From NCBI GenBank assembly GCA_024529925.1, contig JAFEUB010000064.1, positions 1,152,001-1,216,000 on the forward strand: a DNA stretch of 64,000 nt, read 5' to 3'. The first letter of the stretch is position 1; every line of letters begins with the position of its first letter. The notes beneath the pieces are model-generated. The model saw nothing but the letters and a program-made list of their open reading frames with translations. It made no database searches and had not been told where the DNA came from. The DNA comes from Ophthalmolycus amberensis (taxonomy: Eukaryota > Chordata > Actinopteri > Perciformes > Zoarcidae). This document shows, in pieces, positions 1-11,477 of the stretch. Made by a program: the position numbers and the translations under genes.

Positions 1-319
1 GCGAAAAATAAATATATTTTTTAAAACATGTATTTAACGCAACAATGTAAACCACAAAACAGCAGATTACAACAGCGGGAACCCGAACGCAGATCGATAC
101 AATGTAACAACAGACATGTTGTTCTTCGCTCCCCCCGCACAGGAATGAATAGTGGAACACCGAGTGATTTCCGTGCAACAACACGGTTTAACGGACTCCC
201 ACGCGACAACACGCACGTGGAAAACGCTCGAGCCTAAAGACGAATTTAGATTTAATCGCCTCCGATGAGAATAATACGGCAGAAAACGGCGATTCAAATA
301 AAAGGAACTACCATCTTAC

Positions 320-460
320 CTAGGCGGTGCTGCGTTTCAAAATGGTAGCGCCTGTTTCCGTTTGCATGTCGGGCATTCTGCTGGAGAAGGGCTGCAGGAG
401 GGGGAGGGCTGCAGGAGGGGGAGGGCTGCTGCTGCTGCTGCACCCAGAGGATGCTGAGTC
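320..460 (-). other. possible first exon or 5'UTR of an unidentified minus-strand gene
   Basis: The minus strand has a good donor, CCTAG|GTAAGA, with the exon end at 320. It is preceded by GC-rich sequence including a CTG run and a YY1-like AAAATGGTAGCGCC (plus sense). A short frame ends in TAG exactly at the junction, so if real it is probably untranslated. No homology recognised. Confidence 0.22.
375..440. repeat. short tandem repeat (18-bp unit) plus CTG run
   Basis: The unit GGCTGCAGGAGGGGGAGG is present about two and a half times, followed by four to five CTG triplets. Confidence 0.8.
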
Positions 461-640
461 CTCACAAATATAGGACAACACACACAATAGTGCACGTACA
501 CGAGGCCAAGTATGAGCCTGTTTTATTTCATCAGTGCCACCAGAAGAAGAAGAATTAAAGGCTGCTTTAAAGCCGTAGGGTTCTGCTCCGAAGGGGGAGA
601 CAGGAAACAAGCGAGTGAGTTCAATTAGAGGGCGCATTAT

Positions 641-1627
641 GTTCTATGAAAGAAATATGACACATTTGCTCAGCCACAGAGGACAGATCAAGTGCAACAT
701 TAATACTAATGCAGGCTCTGTGTGTGTGACCATGATTCACAGCAGATTGTCAAACAGTCAAGCAGAAAATTGAATCAGCAAAACATTTTATATTTATCAA
801 GCAAAAACATTTTCTTTTACATTTTCTGGTTCCAGCTTCTCGCTGATTTACATCACTGATTTGATTAATTGTCAGAGACCAAAATGTCTATTTAAAGACA
901 AACATATCGATTGAAAAACAAAAAACAAATCTACAATATAAAACAAACGCTGGTTGCAGTCCTACATTCAAGTGGCGTTCACAGCCCTCGGACACAAATG
1001 GAAAAAGGGACACCGACTGAACATTTGAGGAGGAAAATTCAATAAGCGTATGCAGGCTTCACCGGGACAAGACAGATGCTCAATTTGGACAATCGATGCT
1101 AAACTTGCAACACCGATACGGAGCACACCACTCCATCACAATATTGGAGATGTGCGTTAACAGAAATCAATAAGTGTGACGAGGTAGAAGTTTTGTACAT
1201 CATTAGATTATACTTCAATCAACACGTATATATTTTTTTTTAGCAGGATGGATGAAGGAGCCGAGCACACAATCCTTCAAGGAACCCCACTGAAACTTTT
1301 AACCCGCCTTTCCCTCTGGAATTTGACTCTCCTCCGAGCTCTTTCAAAATCTCTCTTAACCAAGTCACCCGCACAACCTGATGGATTTAAAATGAACACA
1401 CTAATGGAGGAGCTGCAGATAAACAGTGGAACAGAACGTGTACTGTGCAGTCGGACTATTGCAGCTGGAAAGCTTTGTGACAGTAAATATCCTAAGTATA
1501 AGCCTCACTCCATTTTGTAAACCCACGTGTGTGTTGACTTTCCTGCTAAACTCAACACGTATAATGTTTTTAACAAATCATTTCTACCACTGTTTTTTTA
1601 GGAGGCTTGCATCATCAGCTTAGACAC
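641..1627. other. intergenic sequence left of ccs
   Basis: No coding exon, RNA gene or transposon ends recognised. Small open frames at 1248-1623 lack recognisable homology. Confidence 0.5.
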
Positions 1628-1633
1628 TTTAAT
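1628..1633 (-). terminator. candidate ccs poly(A) signal ATTAAA
   Basis: First recognisable poly(A) hexamer on the minus strand after the stop, implying a 3'UTR of roughly 350 nt. A canonical AATAAA lies much further away (522-527). Assignment is tentative. Confidence 0.25.
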
Positions 1634-1955
1634 TAAATTGATCTGAGCCATGAATGTTATTCATTTAGACGGCGATGAGACAGATCGTGTCGGAGGCGGC
1701 TGTTTATACAAACACGCAACAGTATTAACGGACATCTAGCTAATCAAAGGTGGCTTTCACAAAGCCTCAGATTTAAACTGCTACAGTGCTTTTAAAATCC
1801 TCAGAGGACAGTAAACTGACTGCAAGAGGATTTGATTTCAAGACAATAAGGCCGTTTTTCTTTGGTCATCCGTCCAGCTGTGTGTAAACGTATTCCTCAG
1901 AGCGCCGACCCTTTTCTGCTCAAACGGATAAGGCTCTGTGTTTTGTGTCCGGGGT

Positions 1956-2115
1956 TCAGAGGTGTGCCGCCGGCGTCTCCGTGCCGGCCTTGCGCCGACC
2001 TTTCCCCGCTATCGGCCGGTCTCTCTCCTCCCACAGCGTGACCCCGTCACAGGCGCAAATCTGTTTGGGGTTCTGGAAAAGACCAGCGGATCGGGCGATG
2101 ATCCCACAGGCCAGT
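1956..2115 (-). CDS. ccs: ccs coding exon 8 and stop
   Basis: Encodes RLACGIIARSAGLFQNPKQ, then ICACDG with the CxC of domain 3, and ends ETPAAHL with TGA at 1958-1956. The closing AHL matches the human CCS tail. Confidence 0.95.
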
Positions 2116-2835
2116 CTGTAGAGGAAAAGACGCAGTGTTATCATTATCAAATCTGAACCTTGGAGCTGGTAGTTTGACAAAACAATCCCAACTCAAGGTC
2201 CTATTTTACAAACCAGTGCCATTGACCCACCTTTCCCCAGAGTTCCCAGTCCGTTTGGAGAGCGGCCGATCTCCTCGGCCCAGGTCGTCCTCGCCGGCAT
2301 CCACCACCAACGACCGGCCGATCACGTCCCAAACCTGCAGCGTGAGCATCAAGGAGTCAATGGAGAGGAAAAGAAAAGCCCTCATTCAGAGCTTTCCCCC
2401 CCATTTCCCACTTTGTACATCCTCAATTCCTTCACCCTCGCCTCACGTTTTAGACCCGCCCACAGGAGATACAAGCAGAGGAAGTGACGCGAGGAGATAG
2501 GAGACGAGGGTATTTAACAACGCAAGATATCACTGCATCGGAGCCGAGGGTCAATTAAATACGACGTGGGGTCGAGCTGCGTCGCCTCTTTTATCCGTCG
2601 CTGGAAAACACTTCCACGAAGGACACACCGGTGCTTCCTTGCTTATAGCTCCTCCGGCAAGCCTCGGCGCTCCTCGTGATGGGTCACAAGCCAGAGGAGC
2701 AAGGAGACGAGGAGGCACAACATTGGGAAATAAGATGGGCATCTGGTGTTGCTTTGGAAATTAAATGTTTATATGAAACATATTTGATTCCTAAAGCTAA
2801 ATATGTTGCAGTTACCTACTTTTCTACCAGTGCCA

Positions 2836-2867
<32 letters not shown>

Positions 2868-4668
2868 TACCTTTAGCTGACTGTCCTCTTGTCGAAATGA
2901 AGCTCGGCCATCTGGTCCAGCAACAATATTTCCCAGATCACCCACATGCTGCACGACAACAACACACAGAGCGCCCACATAAATAACACAGAACCATAGA
3001 GAGCCTACACGAGAGCGAGCGGCATTTGAAAGTGAGGGAACATCGCCTTAAGACGCGTGGCCCCGACTGTCACACACTTAATTGAAAATGTGGCCCCTGA
3101 AGCGGAACTGCTTCAAAACGGCTCCTGCGGGACACGTTTTGGCAATCGGAGACGGGAATCACGTCCCACATTTGGCTCACGCTGAAATATTTATTAAATC
3201 TCGAGCAGAGATTTTGTCAGAATTTATGAGGAGAGGATCCATTATTTACTAACTCCTTCTACGGCTAAACATTCTGGCACGAGTGAACTCCGGCACGGAG
3301 CAAGTATAGTCTCTAAAAACGATGAACGACGAACGATTATGCAGGAAGTTAAGGAGCAGATGTACCCTTTCAGAGTCCCCTGGACCGCCGTGTTGTCTTC
3401 CGAAGGGGTTGTAGTGCTCTCCACAACTGTGGAAAGACGAAAGAAGAAGAATTTGAAACTGTGTGGTTGCTGTCCACCATTAACGAGGCCAAGACACTGT
3501 ACAACGTCCTACCTGAGGCAGTCCCGCGTGAGGTCCCCCAGGGTGTGGACGTGGAGGCCGTGGGGTCCGGGCTCCAACCCGTCAATGGTCCCGTCAATCA
3601 AGCAGCGCTGCTCGGACAGCTGCAGGAAACGCACCACCCCCTGGATCCTCCCCACACCGGCCAGCATGGCCACAGCTGAACCCAGGTCTGTCATGGAAAT
3701 ACATACATATACGAGAATACATTTTCATGACTTAAAGCTACGGCCTCACTCCGGTCCCGTTGTTTTCTCACCGTTCTCCGATCCTCCGATGCCTTTCAGC
3801 ACCGCCCTGCGTCCCGTGCTCTCTATCAGAGCCTGCACCTCTGCACTGGTCAGCGCCGACTCCACCAGCACCTGCTCCTTACCCACATCCACACTGACGG
3901 ACGACACTCCTGCAGACACGTTCGAACCATCAAGCGATAGATACACAAATGCAGGAAATTAAAAATGAACGGTGTAAACAAGTGACGAACAACCGCTTCA
4001 ATCTTTTAAACGTGAGGATTTTCAGCTTTTTTGCATCACTCTGTTACTCTGTTATTCTAATAAACTGTGCTAAGATGAAGAGCAGTTGTTGAATTTCATT
4101 GAAGTAGACATTCATTGATCATATTCATTGATCATTAACCTGTCATACGTGTAGCATTGCATGCTGCCTGCAGACATGTTTTATATGATCAGCTGCGCAC
4201 TTACTTAAAAGTTCCTAGGTTACAGACGTTTAGCATTCAATCTAGATTAATTCGTTTGACGTGTAACAGCAGTTGTCTCTATTTAGTAGTAATAAACTCC
4301 TTTCACAGTGCTGGTAAACAAACCGTTCAGTGCTCTCTTACCTGGTTTGCCTTCCAGCGCAGCTCTGACTTTAACTGCGCAGCTCTCACACGTCATCTGC
4401 ACCGCAAACTCCAGCTGTGGAGCAGTAAACAAACATGAAACACCTGTAGATAACGCGATGTAAGGTTAAGTACATTATCATATCGGCAGTAGTAGCACGT
4501 GAGCTTAACACGCTATGTAACTGCGCAGCGACACAGGAGCGCACGAGCTGTCTCATCACGCAAGCTGCACAATAAGGCATGTTTTTGACATTGTTTTAAT
4601 AATATCGTGACTCAGCAAAACACGACACGCGTTACTGTACGAACCTTGCTTGGCCCCGCAGAGTCCAT
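1956..4668 (-). CDS. ccs: copper chaperone for superoxide dismutase (eight-exon gene)
   Basis: Joining 4668-4645, 4414-4342, 3909-3772, 3687-3513, 3426-3366, 2948-2871, 2334-2231 and 2115-1956 gives an uninterrupted 270-residue protein; all seven introns are GT-AG and every junction keeps phase. Domain 1 carries the copper site MTCESC (residues 15-20). Domain 2 is SOD-like: H124, H126, H141, H149, H158 and D161 align with SOD1 metal ligands, while D195 replaces the SOD1 copper ligand His120, as in other CCS proteins. Domain 3 has CAC (238-240), the CxC that transfers copper and forms the disulfide with SOD1. Known role: loads copper and oxidises SOD1 in cytosol and mitochondrial intermembrane space. 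Human CCS has 274 residues. The start at 4668 gives the short N-terminus usual for the family; an in-frame upstream ATG at 4779 is discussed in the findings. No break or missing key residue is seen. Confidence 0.96.
2231..2334 (-). CDS. ccs: ccs coding exon 7
   Basis: Encodes VWDVIGRSLVVDAGEDDLGR and then GDRPLSKRTGNSGE. The SOD1 His120 position is Asp195, as in other CCS proteins. Acceptor CTGCAG, donor GTGGGT, phase 2 exit. Confidence 0.95.
2843..2867. repeat. (TG)n microsatellite at the ccs intron 6 donor
   Basis: About twelve TG units. Read on the ccs strand it is a CA run that starts at the fifth base of intron 6. Confidence 0.95.
2871..2948 (-). CDS. ccs: ccs coding exon 6 (symmetric, phase 0-0)
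   Basis: Seventy-eight nucleotides, 26 codons: HVGDLGNIVAGPDGRASF onward to DSQLK. It supplies H158 and D161 of the SOD-like zinc site. The donor is GTAACA, running straight into a CA repeat. Because both ends are phase 0, skipping it would keep the frame. Confidence 0.95.
3366..3426 (-). CDS. ccs: ccs coding exon 5
   Basis: A 61-nt exon that is easy to miss. After CCACAG it reads CGEHYNPFGRQHGGPGDSER, matching the SOD-family zinc loop (H141, H149). The donor is GTACAT, which departs from consensus at +4 to +6. It ends in phase 0. Confidence 0.93.
3513..3687 (-). CDS. ccs: ccs coding exon 4 (start of SOD-like domain)
   Basis: Encodes LGSAVAMLAGVGRIQGVVRF through GLHVHTLGDLTRDC. It contains the HVH pair (H124, H126). 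It ends CTCAG before donor GTAGGA in phase 2, so the next codon, AG plus T, is Ser137. Confidence 0.95.
3772..3909 (-). CDS. ccs: ccs coding exon 3
   Basis: Begins after TCTGCAG and encodes GVSSVSVDVGKEQVLVES onward to the end of domain 1 (ALIESTGRRAVLKGIG). It ends at donor GTGAGA in phase 1. Confidence 0.95.
3997..4060 (+). repeat. fragment of dispersed repeat family C in ccs intron 2
   Basis: The stretch ACGTGAGGATTTTCAGC and following T-rich sequence matches copies at about 32.4 and 33.4 kb (AATGTGAGGATTGGC, AATGTGAGGAGTTGC). The family is common in teleost genomes from general knowledge. Confidence 0.5.
4342..4414 (-). CDS. ccs: ccs coding exon 2 (copper-binding domain 1)
   Basis: Acceptor CCACAG precedes LEFAVQMTCESCAVKVR, followed by donor GTAAGA. 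It carries the MxCxxC copper motif of the Atx1-like domain and ends in phase 1. Confidence 0.95.
4645..4668 (-). CDS. ccs: ccs coding exon 1
   Basis: Encodes MDSAGPSK and ends at a donor GTTCGT (GT at 4644-4643) in phase 0. The ATG has G at -3 and G at +4, a good Kozak context. The reading frame stays open upstream, so the true start depends on the transcript 5' end. Confidence 0.88.
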
Positions 4669-4830
4669 TTCGTCACCGCGCGGCGCCGCCTGGGCGATAA
4701 AAACTGAATTGAACAGACAACTTCCCACTTTTCTGGAAACGGAAGCGAGCCAGCTGCGCCTGATAGCGGGCGCCGCCATGTTGGTGAGGTCACGGTGACG
4801 TCGGCGCTCGATACCGCCGCCACGTGGCCG
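4669..4830 (-). promoter_or_regulatory. ccs 5' flank: GC-rich with YY1-like and CRE-like sites
   Basis: The block is CpG-rich. At 4772-4782 the minus strand reads AACATGGCGGC, matching the YY1 element typical of positions just downstream of transcription starts. TGACGTCG at 4796-4803 matches a CRE/ATF site. No TATA box is seen, fitting a housekeeping promoter. The transcription start itself cannot be fixed from sequence. Confidence 0.55.
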
Positions 4831-4884
4831 ACTACCCGTCAATTCAGTCATTATGGAGACGAATGAAGCCTTTTTACTCGGTTG

Positions 4885-4899
4885 AAATGAATAAATAGA

Positions 4900-4982
<83 letters not shown>

Positions 4983-4985
4983 ATA
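4885..4985. repeat. (AAAT)n microsatellite
   Basis: About 25 tandem AAAT/ATAA units, nearly pure from 4900 to 4984. Confidence 0.97.
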
Positions 4986-4989
4986 TTAT

Positions 4990-6063
4990 TACCAAAACAA
5001 AATGTTTAAATTAAATCTAGTGTTATATTTATATATAATAATTGTTACATTATAATTATGTAGTTTCTCTAAATGCACATGTAGTAATATTTATATAATA
5101 TTGATTTTTTAATAATTTTTTTATTGTATTTAGGTTTGATGTGGCAGAAAATTTGAACTACTCAACTACACTTAAATACAGTACCGGTAGTTCAGTAAAT
5201 GTACTTGCTGGCAGCTGTACTTCATCATGCTAATATTATTGTATGCCAGTAGTAGTAGTATGCAGAAAACTGAATGTATATATATAGCTTTGTTTTAAGT
5301 ATGGTGATAGTAGATTTATAAATATTCTTAATGGTTTGAAAGTTTTCAAGGAGAATAAAAGTGAGAGAATCTTGTAAATTTTTCATCTTATCTAAAAAAG
5401 ACTTCCCAAACGTTAGATGTGTGGTTTTCACCAATGTTGGAAGTCAATATAGCAGTCAAGACGTTTCAAATCAATCTGCACACATGATGCAAAAATAGCA
5501 TTTTCCAAAATGAGCAGTAGCCATGTGTATTGTGATGGATTACGGGCAGTTGATTAAAATAGCTATAGGAATGTATTCTGTGGTAGAATCTGTCTAAAAA
5601 AAAGACCAAAATAATCATGAAATTGATCCAAAAATCAAAAGTTGCCATGAAGCAGTCGTCTGAGACAAATTTATATCATCTTATGATATATATATACCAC
5701 CCACGTTTAAAATATCTCACTTTTTTCCCCACAGTGAATAGAAACCAATGTTTGACTTGAGGTTGGGAAAACACGTTCATGTAAAGTACGCTTATAAACG
5801 GGCCAAATCATGCAATCTAATATAACGACGTGATCAGATCAGGGTCAGAGGAAGAGGAAGAGGAAGAGGAGGGGGTTAACTGGACACAGCAGATTGCAGC
5901 GTTTGGATGAACCAACGGTTTGACGCAGTAATAGTGATTGCTTGCTGCAGCGTATGGCGGCCTCCAGTTCAATTTCATAATGTGTATAGATTATTGTTGC
6001 AGATTAAAGCGTTCGGTATGGGACAAACCACCACTAAACTGATGACTGCTTCTCAGAGGAGAC

Positions 6064-6102
<39 letters not shown>

Positions 6103-9100
6103 CCATACATTCCTATCACATCTCCTTTCATCTTCTTTGATAGTGGAGATAAGCCACATGGAGGAAGCAGATGACCGTGATGTGGCATAAATAAAAAGAT
6201 AATCTGGGTCGTGAGTCGAAAATAAAAGCTTCTAAAATCAAACCTAAATTTGGGATGATGCGTTTAGAGAGCGACACACATATTCGCCGCCGTGCACGTG
6301 CGCTCGTGCATGCCGGGTGTCGATCCAGAAACGTGGAAGCAACACCGAGAGGCCGTTGTTTTACATCGAAGGAAGCCAGAGTGGCAGCTCGGTTAGAACA
6401 CAGCTCCTTCTGTATGTGGTGGCTCATTGGCTTTAACCTCTGACCCCCGCGTCAGTAATATGACCACAGGCTGTAAGAGGGCTGAGCCACTGTGCACCAG
6501 GCTCAAAACACTGCCTTGTGTGCATGTGTGCTGAGAAGTCTTTTTCTCTCTGTCTCTCACACACACACACACACACACACACACCAGCAGTTAATTTATT
6601 CAGTACATGGGAAACTGTCGAAAACCTTTCGCCCTCATGTTGATCGTCGGCGCTGAGCTCTCCGTTCAAAGGAGTGGAGGGAGAGCTGCTGTGACACCTG
6701 AGCCCAGGGGAGGAGGGGGGATTTCACCAACACACACACACACACACACATATATAAGCACAGAAACACACACAAGAGAGACCACAGGGCAGAGAGAAAC
6801 CTAATCACTACACCAACACAGCAGAATTAGAGAGAGGACAGAAAGGAGGAGAAAGCAGGGATGGATGGAACGGCAGAGGAGGAAGAGGCATGAAGAAGCA
6901 GAAGAAAGTGGTTGACAAAGAGAAGTGTGTGTGTGCAGCCGTGCTGACAGGAAGTGTTGACAGCCCTGTTTGGAACAGTAGAGGTATTATCTGTGAACTA
7001 AACGAGGCACTATCCCCGCCCCTCTTTTACCTCTCCACCCTGTTAGCACTGACCTGAAGTCTGTTTTGTTCTTCTTATTAAAAAAAACTTCAAGAAGGTG
7101 AAGCAGCTCTTGTTTCAGCGACTAAATGCAAGGAAGTCAAACTATATTTTTAGAGCGAGCACGAAACAATGATCTTCACACATGAAGCCAAAAGGACTGG
7201 AATGCAGTGTACTAAAGCTCATCAAATGCTCATGCCTCCAGTATTCAAGCAGCTATAGCACCATAAAAACAATGTTTAATTTAACCCTTGCTGTAACCAC
7301 AGATTTTGGATAAGCAGGTCAGAGAAATAGGCCAGGTGCTGCTGTGAGGACTTAGTAATCAATTCTAGAGTGCTGCAGGAACGAGTCCTAAAACCCGGAC
7401 ATGAGTTTGCATTTTATTTGCACTTCTGGTTCCCTCGTCGCGAAGTCAGTGGGTTCTTTTCAAATGGGTTTTTTGGCTAGATGCCTGAAAACAGGTCTGT
7501 GATCAACACAAGCTTAAGAGATTTAAACGTTTCGTTCCACGACATAAAATACGCCAGTAAAAACTCCTCTTGTGAATTTTGAAGAAGGTTTAACGTTAGC
7601 TTTTTTAAGGCGGTTGCAGTCGCGCTTCAAAACTCGTGAAAGTGGCGTTCGCAGGCGACGATTATCTGAAGAAAACGTGTAAGTATCAGAGGCGTTTGTT
7701 GGCCGCAGAGCTTATTTTCTGCAATAATACAACATCTAATGGGAAAATCCCATTGGGTTTTAGTCGAGAGTGCAGCACTCTTTGAACCTTCAGATTAAAA
7801 ATTCATTCAGTAGTGACAGTAGTTCAAAGTTATTGCCGTATACATTTCCAAATGTCCAAGTGGAGCTTGGAGTTTCATTGTTTTGTGAAGTACTAGAACT
7901 CTCTCCGAGGTCATGAGTGAACTTTGACACTCAGCTTACTTAAGTGACCATGAAGGTGTTCAGAAAAATGTAAATGTCAAACATATACAATTCTATGACA
8001 GCTGTGCAAAACTCTGTCGTGTAATATGACCAAAAACTCCTGAATCAAACAGGTGTGTCATGAATGGGCTCTTTCTTGTTAAAAGTCTGGCTGTGGCATT
8101 TGTTAACAGTTGTCTTCCTGTATTCTTTTGAGGTATTAGTCAAACTAACAGGAACACATTTTAGATGAAAAGTTATAAAATGTTGGCGAGGTTCAGAATC
8201 ATCACATGTGTGGTTCAGTCCAGGGACACTGAGGCTCAAATAGCAAATATTTCGAGTCGTAACGTGCACTCGTTAAGTTGCAGGAAACTGTAGGAATCTT
8301 TATTTACGCATTAAACACATTAACCTTTCACAACTTTTGATGGAAAATGACAATTTAAAATCATGTATATACTGTTGTTGTCATTGAGGGATTTGCATTA
8401 CAGAGTTTTGCACGGTAACTGTAATTTACACCGCAATATAGATCAAACAACAGCACAAAAACACTTTAAATGATTTAAGAATCAGTTAAAATCACAGACT
8501 TCCTCTAACACATCAAACATAAACATTTGTTCCCGATCGACAAACGGGCAACGTGTTGTTTGTTGACAGATCGTTGAACCGATTGTGCAGAAAATCAAGA
8601 TTTTGCACATTTTTCTTGTTCAGGTTAAAACTTCATATCTCTCCCGTGAAATGGAGTTTTGTTGTGGCTGTGCTTTAAAGAGGTTTTACAAGCCCTAATT
8701 AGCAGTGTTCAGTAACTTTGTCAGCCCACACAAGAGCATCCGATCCATCAAAGAATGTCAAAACATGACAACACTAGTAGAAAAAAAGTTTATTTTGCAA
8801 GAATATCCCAAAAAAAGTTCAATAAAAATGCCTTTGCTGGAGCCTGGCAGATTGCAGAGAGGCCAATACAATAAAATAGAAATATTTATAAACACACAGT
8901 GTGCAATGACGCACAGTGAGCCTCGCAGAGCAAACTGTTTGGCCAATCAAACATCCGTCCTGGCCGCTGCGCTTTTCTTTTTAAACTTTAGAGAAAACAC
9001 AGAGGACAGGTCTGTGACAAAACGATGGACGTTTCCAGGAGAGCAAGAAGCCTTTAAATCAAAACTCTGGGCAAAGTAGGAGAAAAATGATCATAAAACA

Positions 9101-10620
9101 CTTCCAAAAAATAATGAAGCTCATCTTGCAGATAGCTCACATGTAACCACAAACGTCCGGATAAGACACATAACTGAAAGTCCAAAACAAACATAGTTCA
9201 TCATGTTTCCACATCTTCCATCATGTCATTTTTTGCCGGATTGCTGTGTGGATAAAGTCAATAAAAGTAATCATAGAGAGCTGGGGTCGTGGATCTTAAC
9301 ATATTTTGTGTTTTCAAGCGCATGCAATGACTTATTAAGAGCTGTCTTTAAAACGACATGACAAACATCTCTCCCTAAAATCAATCTCAGGCCATGACAA
9401 CAACAAACCAACCGATCCATCCAGGCGATCACAAAGAAAAAGCCCCTCAAACAAATATTGTGCACTCAGCACAGTGGGGTCAGGCGTTATTGCTGACCCA
9501 CAAACAAGCTAAAAACAATAAATTACAATGCCACTGGGGTGTTTAACAAGCTGTGGACAAACTCTACAGCTCATGGAGGATCGATAGGAAGAAGGGACAG
9601 CATTGCCTAATCAAAGTCTCCTGTTCCTCCCTGGAATAATGACCCAGAGTCCCGATCATCGCTCAAACAATCTGCCACGATCCAGAAAGTATCTCCCGAT
9701 CTACAGAGGGGAACTGATATAACTTCAAAAAGTTGGATTTAATAGGAGGTAAAAGCAAGAAAGCACAACAAGGTCACCAGCAATAAGTTGTCTTACAAGT
9801 CGTGGCTCATTATGAGTCTCTACTGGAGCTGTGTAAGAAAACTGTGATAATGAAACCACACAAAGTACAATAAAGTATTTACAAACTCGCCATTGAGTCG
9901 CAGTAGCTCGCTTTAGGAAAGATATACAGAAAGGCATTTAAAGGGGTCGATATAAATGTAGATGAGTGGCTAATAATATTGCAGCAGAGATAAAATACAT
10001 TACATTTAAATGGGGATGCATGTATGCATGGACACTGTTTTGGCCCCAATGTCATTAAACTGTGTGTGAGCATCAAAGAATATACCATTGCCAAACATAA
10101 TGGACCTTTTTGAAGTATTTTTGCCTTTGATTAGATAGTGTGCAGTATAGGGCTGACTGGAAATAAAGGGAGAGAGATAGGGAAACATCCTCAGCCCGGC
10201 TTGGAGCAGGAAAGCTGCGATAGTGTTTTAAACATCTATAAGACACCAGGGTACCCGTGGAAGAGTCCATTAAAGGGGCACTCGAGCAAATTAGCATCGC
10301 ATTACCATAAAGTTGGAGGACTTATGAAAGTCAGCATGAGAGGTAGAGCTTTCCTGGCTTGTATCGGCCAAGCTATAAAAAGAAACACTGGAACCTACAT
10401 TTCCCATATCATCAACAGATTTCTACCGGTAAATGCCGGTTTTCTGTCACGACTTTAAAGTCTCACGCCCGAACCGGGATGATGACTGTGACATCATGGA
10501 AGTGGGATTTGAAGAAGACAATATTTAACTTACCGACCAGTACCGTTGGTTTCTTTTAACCATGTGGTCGTTCGAAGGAGCAGTTCTTACCCAAAACCTG
10601 AACCAAGTATTCGTGCCTTA
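4990..10620. other. intergenic, no gene recognised
   Basis: AT-rich at the left, with dinucleotide repeats at 6066-6099, about 6555-6583 and about 6730-6750. A TATATAAG at 6751-6758 is followed by purine-rich sequence resembling a 5'UTR but no coding exon follows. From 7,000 to 10,600 I see no splice-supported exon or element end. Confidence 0.55.
6066..6099. repeat. (GT)17 microsatellite
   Basis: Pure GT dinucleotide run. Confidence 0.97.
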
Positions 10621-11477
10621 TGCTGCGTTCACACCAAACGCGTCGATTTTTTGACGCGCAGCAAAATCGCGTCCAACGCGCCGCCGGTCGTGTTCACACC
10701 AAACGCCGCAAAATCGCGTAGCGCCGGAGAGGGGGCGTGGTTTATCGACTGGAAGCCAATTGCTGCTTTGTACGTGTTGTGGAAGTCCCTCAAACGTCGG
10801 AATGCCAAACGCCGTCATGTCTGGTTCATAATATTGTTCAGAGGAGCTCCGTGGATTTCATCGAGCTGTATTCACTGTGTCTAGCAAGCCACCGGTCGCT
10901 GTTTACTACAGCTGTAGGAACACAACATAAACTGATTTGGCTGTGATTCAACGGCAATAAACCGACAAAAAGGGACTCCGAAATAACTACGTAATGATGC
11001 CGATTTGTAGGCTACTTGTCTTCTCAATGGAGCTCTGATGGATCGGTGCTCGGCTATGCTAACATCGTAGCAGCTCCACCAGCACTCAATAACGTCACGT
11101 AGACGTAAATACGGCAGCGTCTATTCATTGTTTGTACCGTATGGTTTACACACACACATGCATACACATAGTTTGGTCCGGTCTCTATTGATATGATGTA
11201 TCGTAGAGCTCTGGGTGAACACAGACGGCTACAGGATTTATTTCCTGATTCAACAACGGCAGGAAGTCAGTGATGACGCGTCACGCGATTATGTCGCAGA
11301 AGTTGAAAAATTTCAACTCACGCGTTGGCGATTTTGCGGCGTCCAACGCAAAAACGCGTCCAACGCGCCGCGCCATCGCAAAATCGCGGCGCGCCAGTCT
11401 CATCGCGTCTGTGCATGGACTTTGTATGTAATCTCGACGCGCGTCAAAAAATCGACGCGTCCGGTGTGAACGCACCT
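10621..11477. mobile_element. Harbinger-like non-autonomous DNA transposon (857 bp)
   Basis: The left end TGCTGCGTTCACACC and the reverse complement of the right end AGGTGCGTTCACACC match at 12 of 15 positions, and both continue into CGCGTCGATTTTTTGACGCG, itself a small hairpin. Further inward both ends carry CGCGTCCAACGCG blocks. The element is flanked by TTA at 10618-10620 and 11478-11480, the trinucleotide duplicated by PIF/Harbinger transposases. No transposase frame is present, so it would depend on an enzyme elsewhere. Superfamily assignment rests on target site and terminal structure only. Confidence 0.75.

Noticed and set aside
2676..2876. Open frames ending in Val-Cys or Thr-His strings here and at many CA/TG repeats
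   Set aside because: They are translations of microsatellites and have no coding support.
10273..10480. TTAAAGGGGCACTC, resembling another TTAA-type element end
   Set aside because: No matching inverted end or second TTAA boundary was found.
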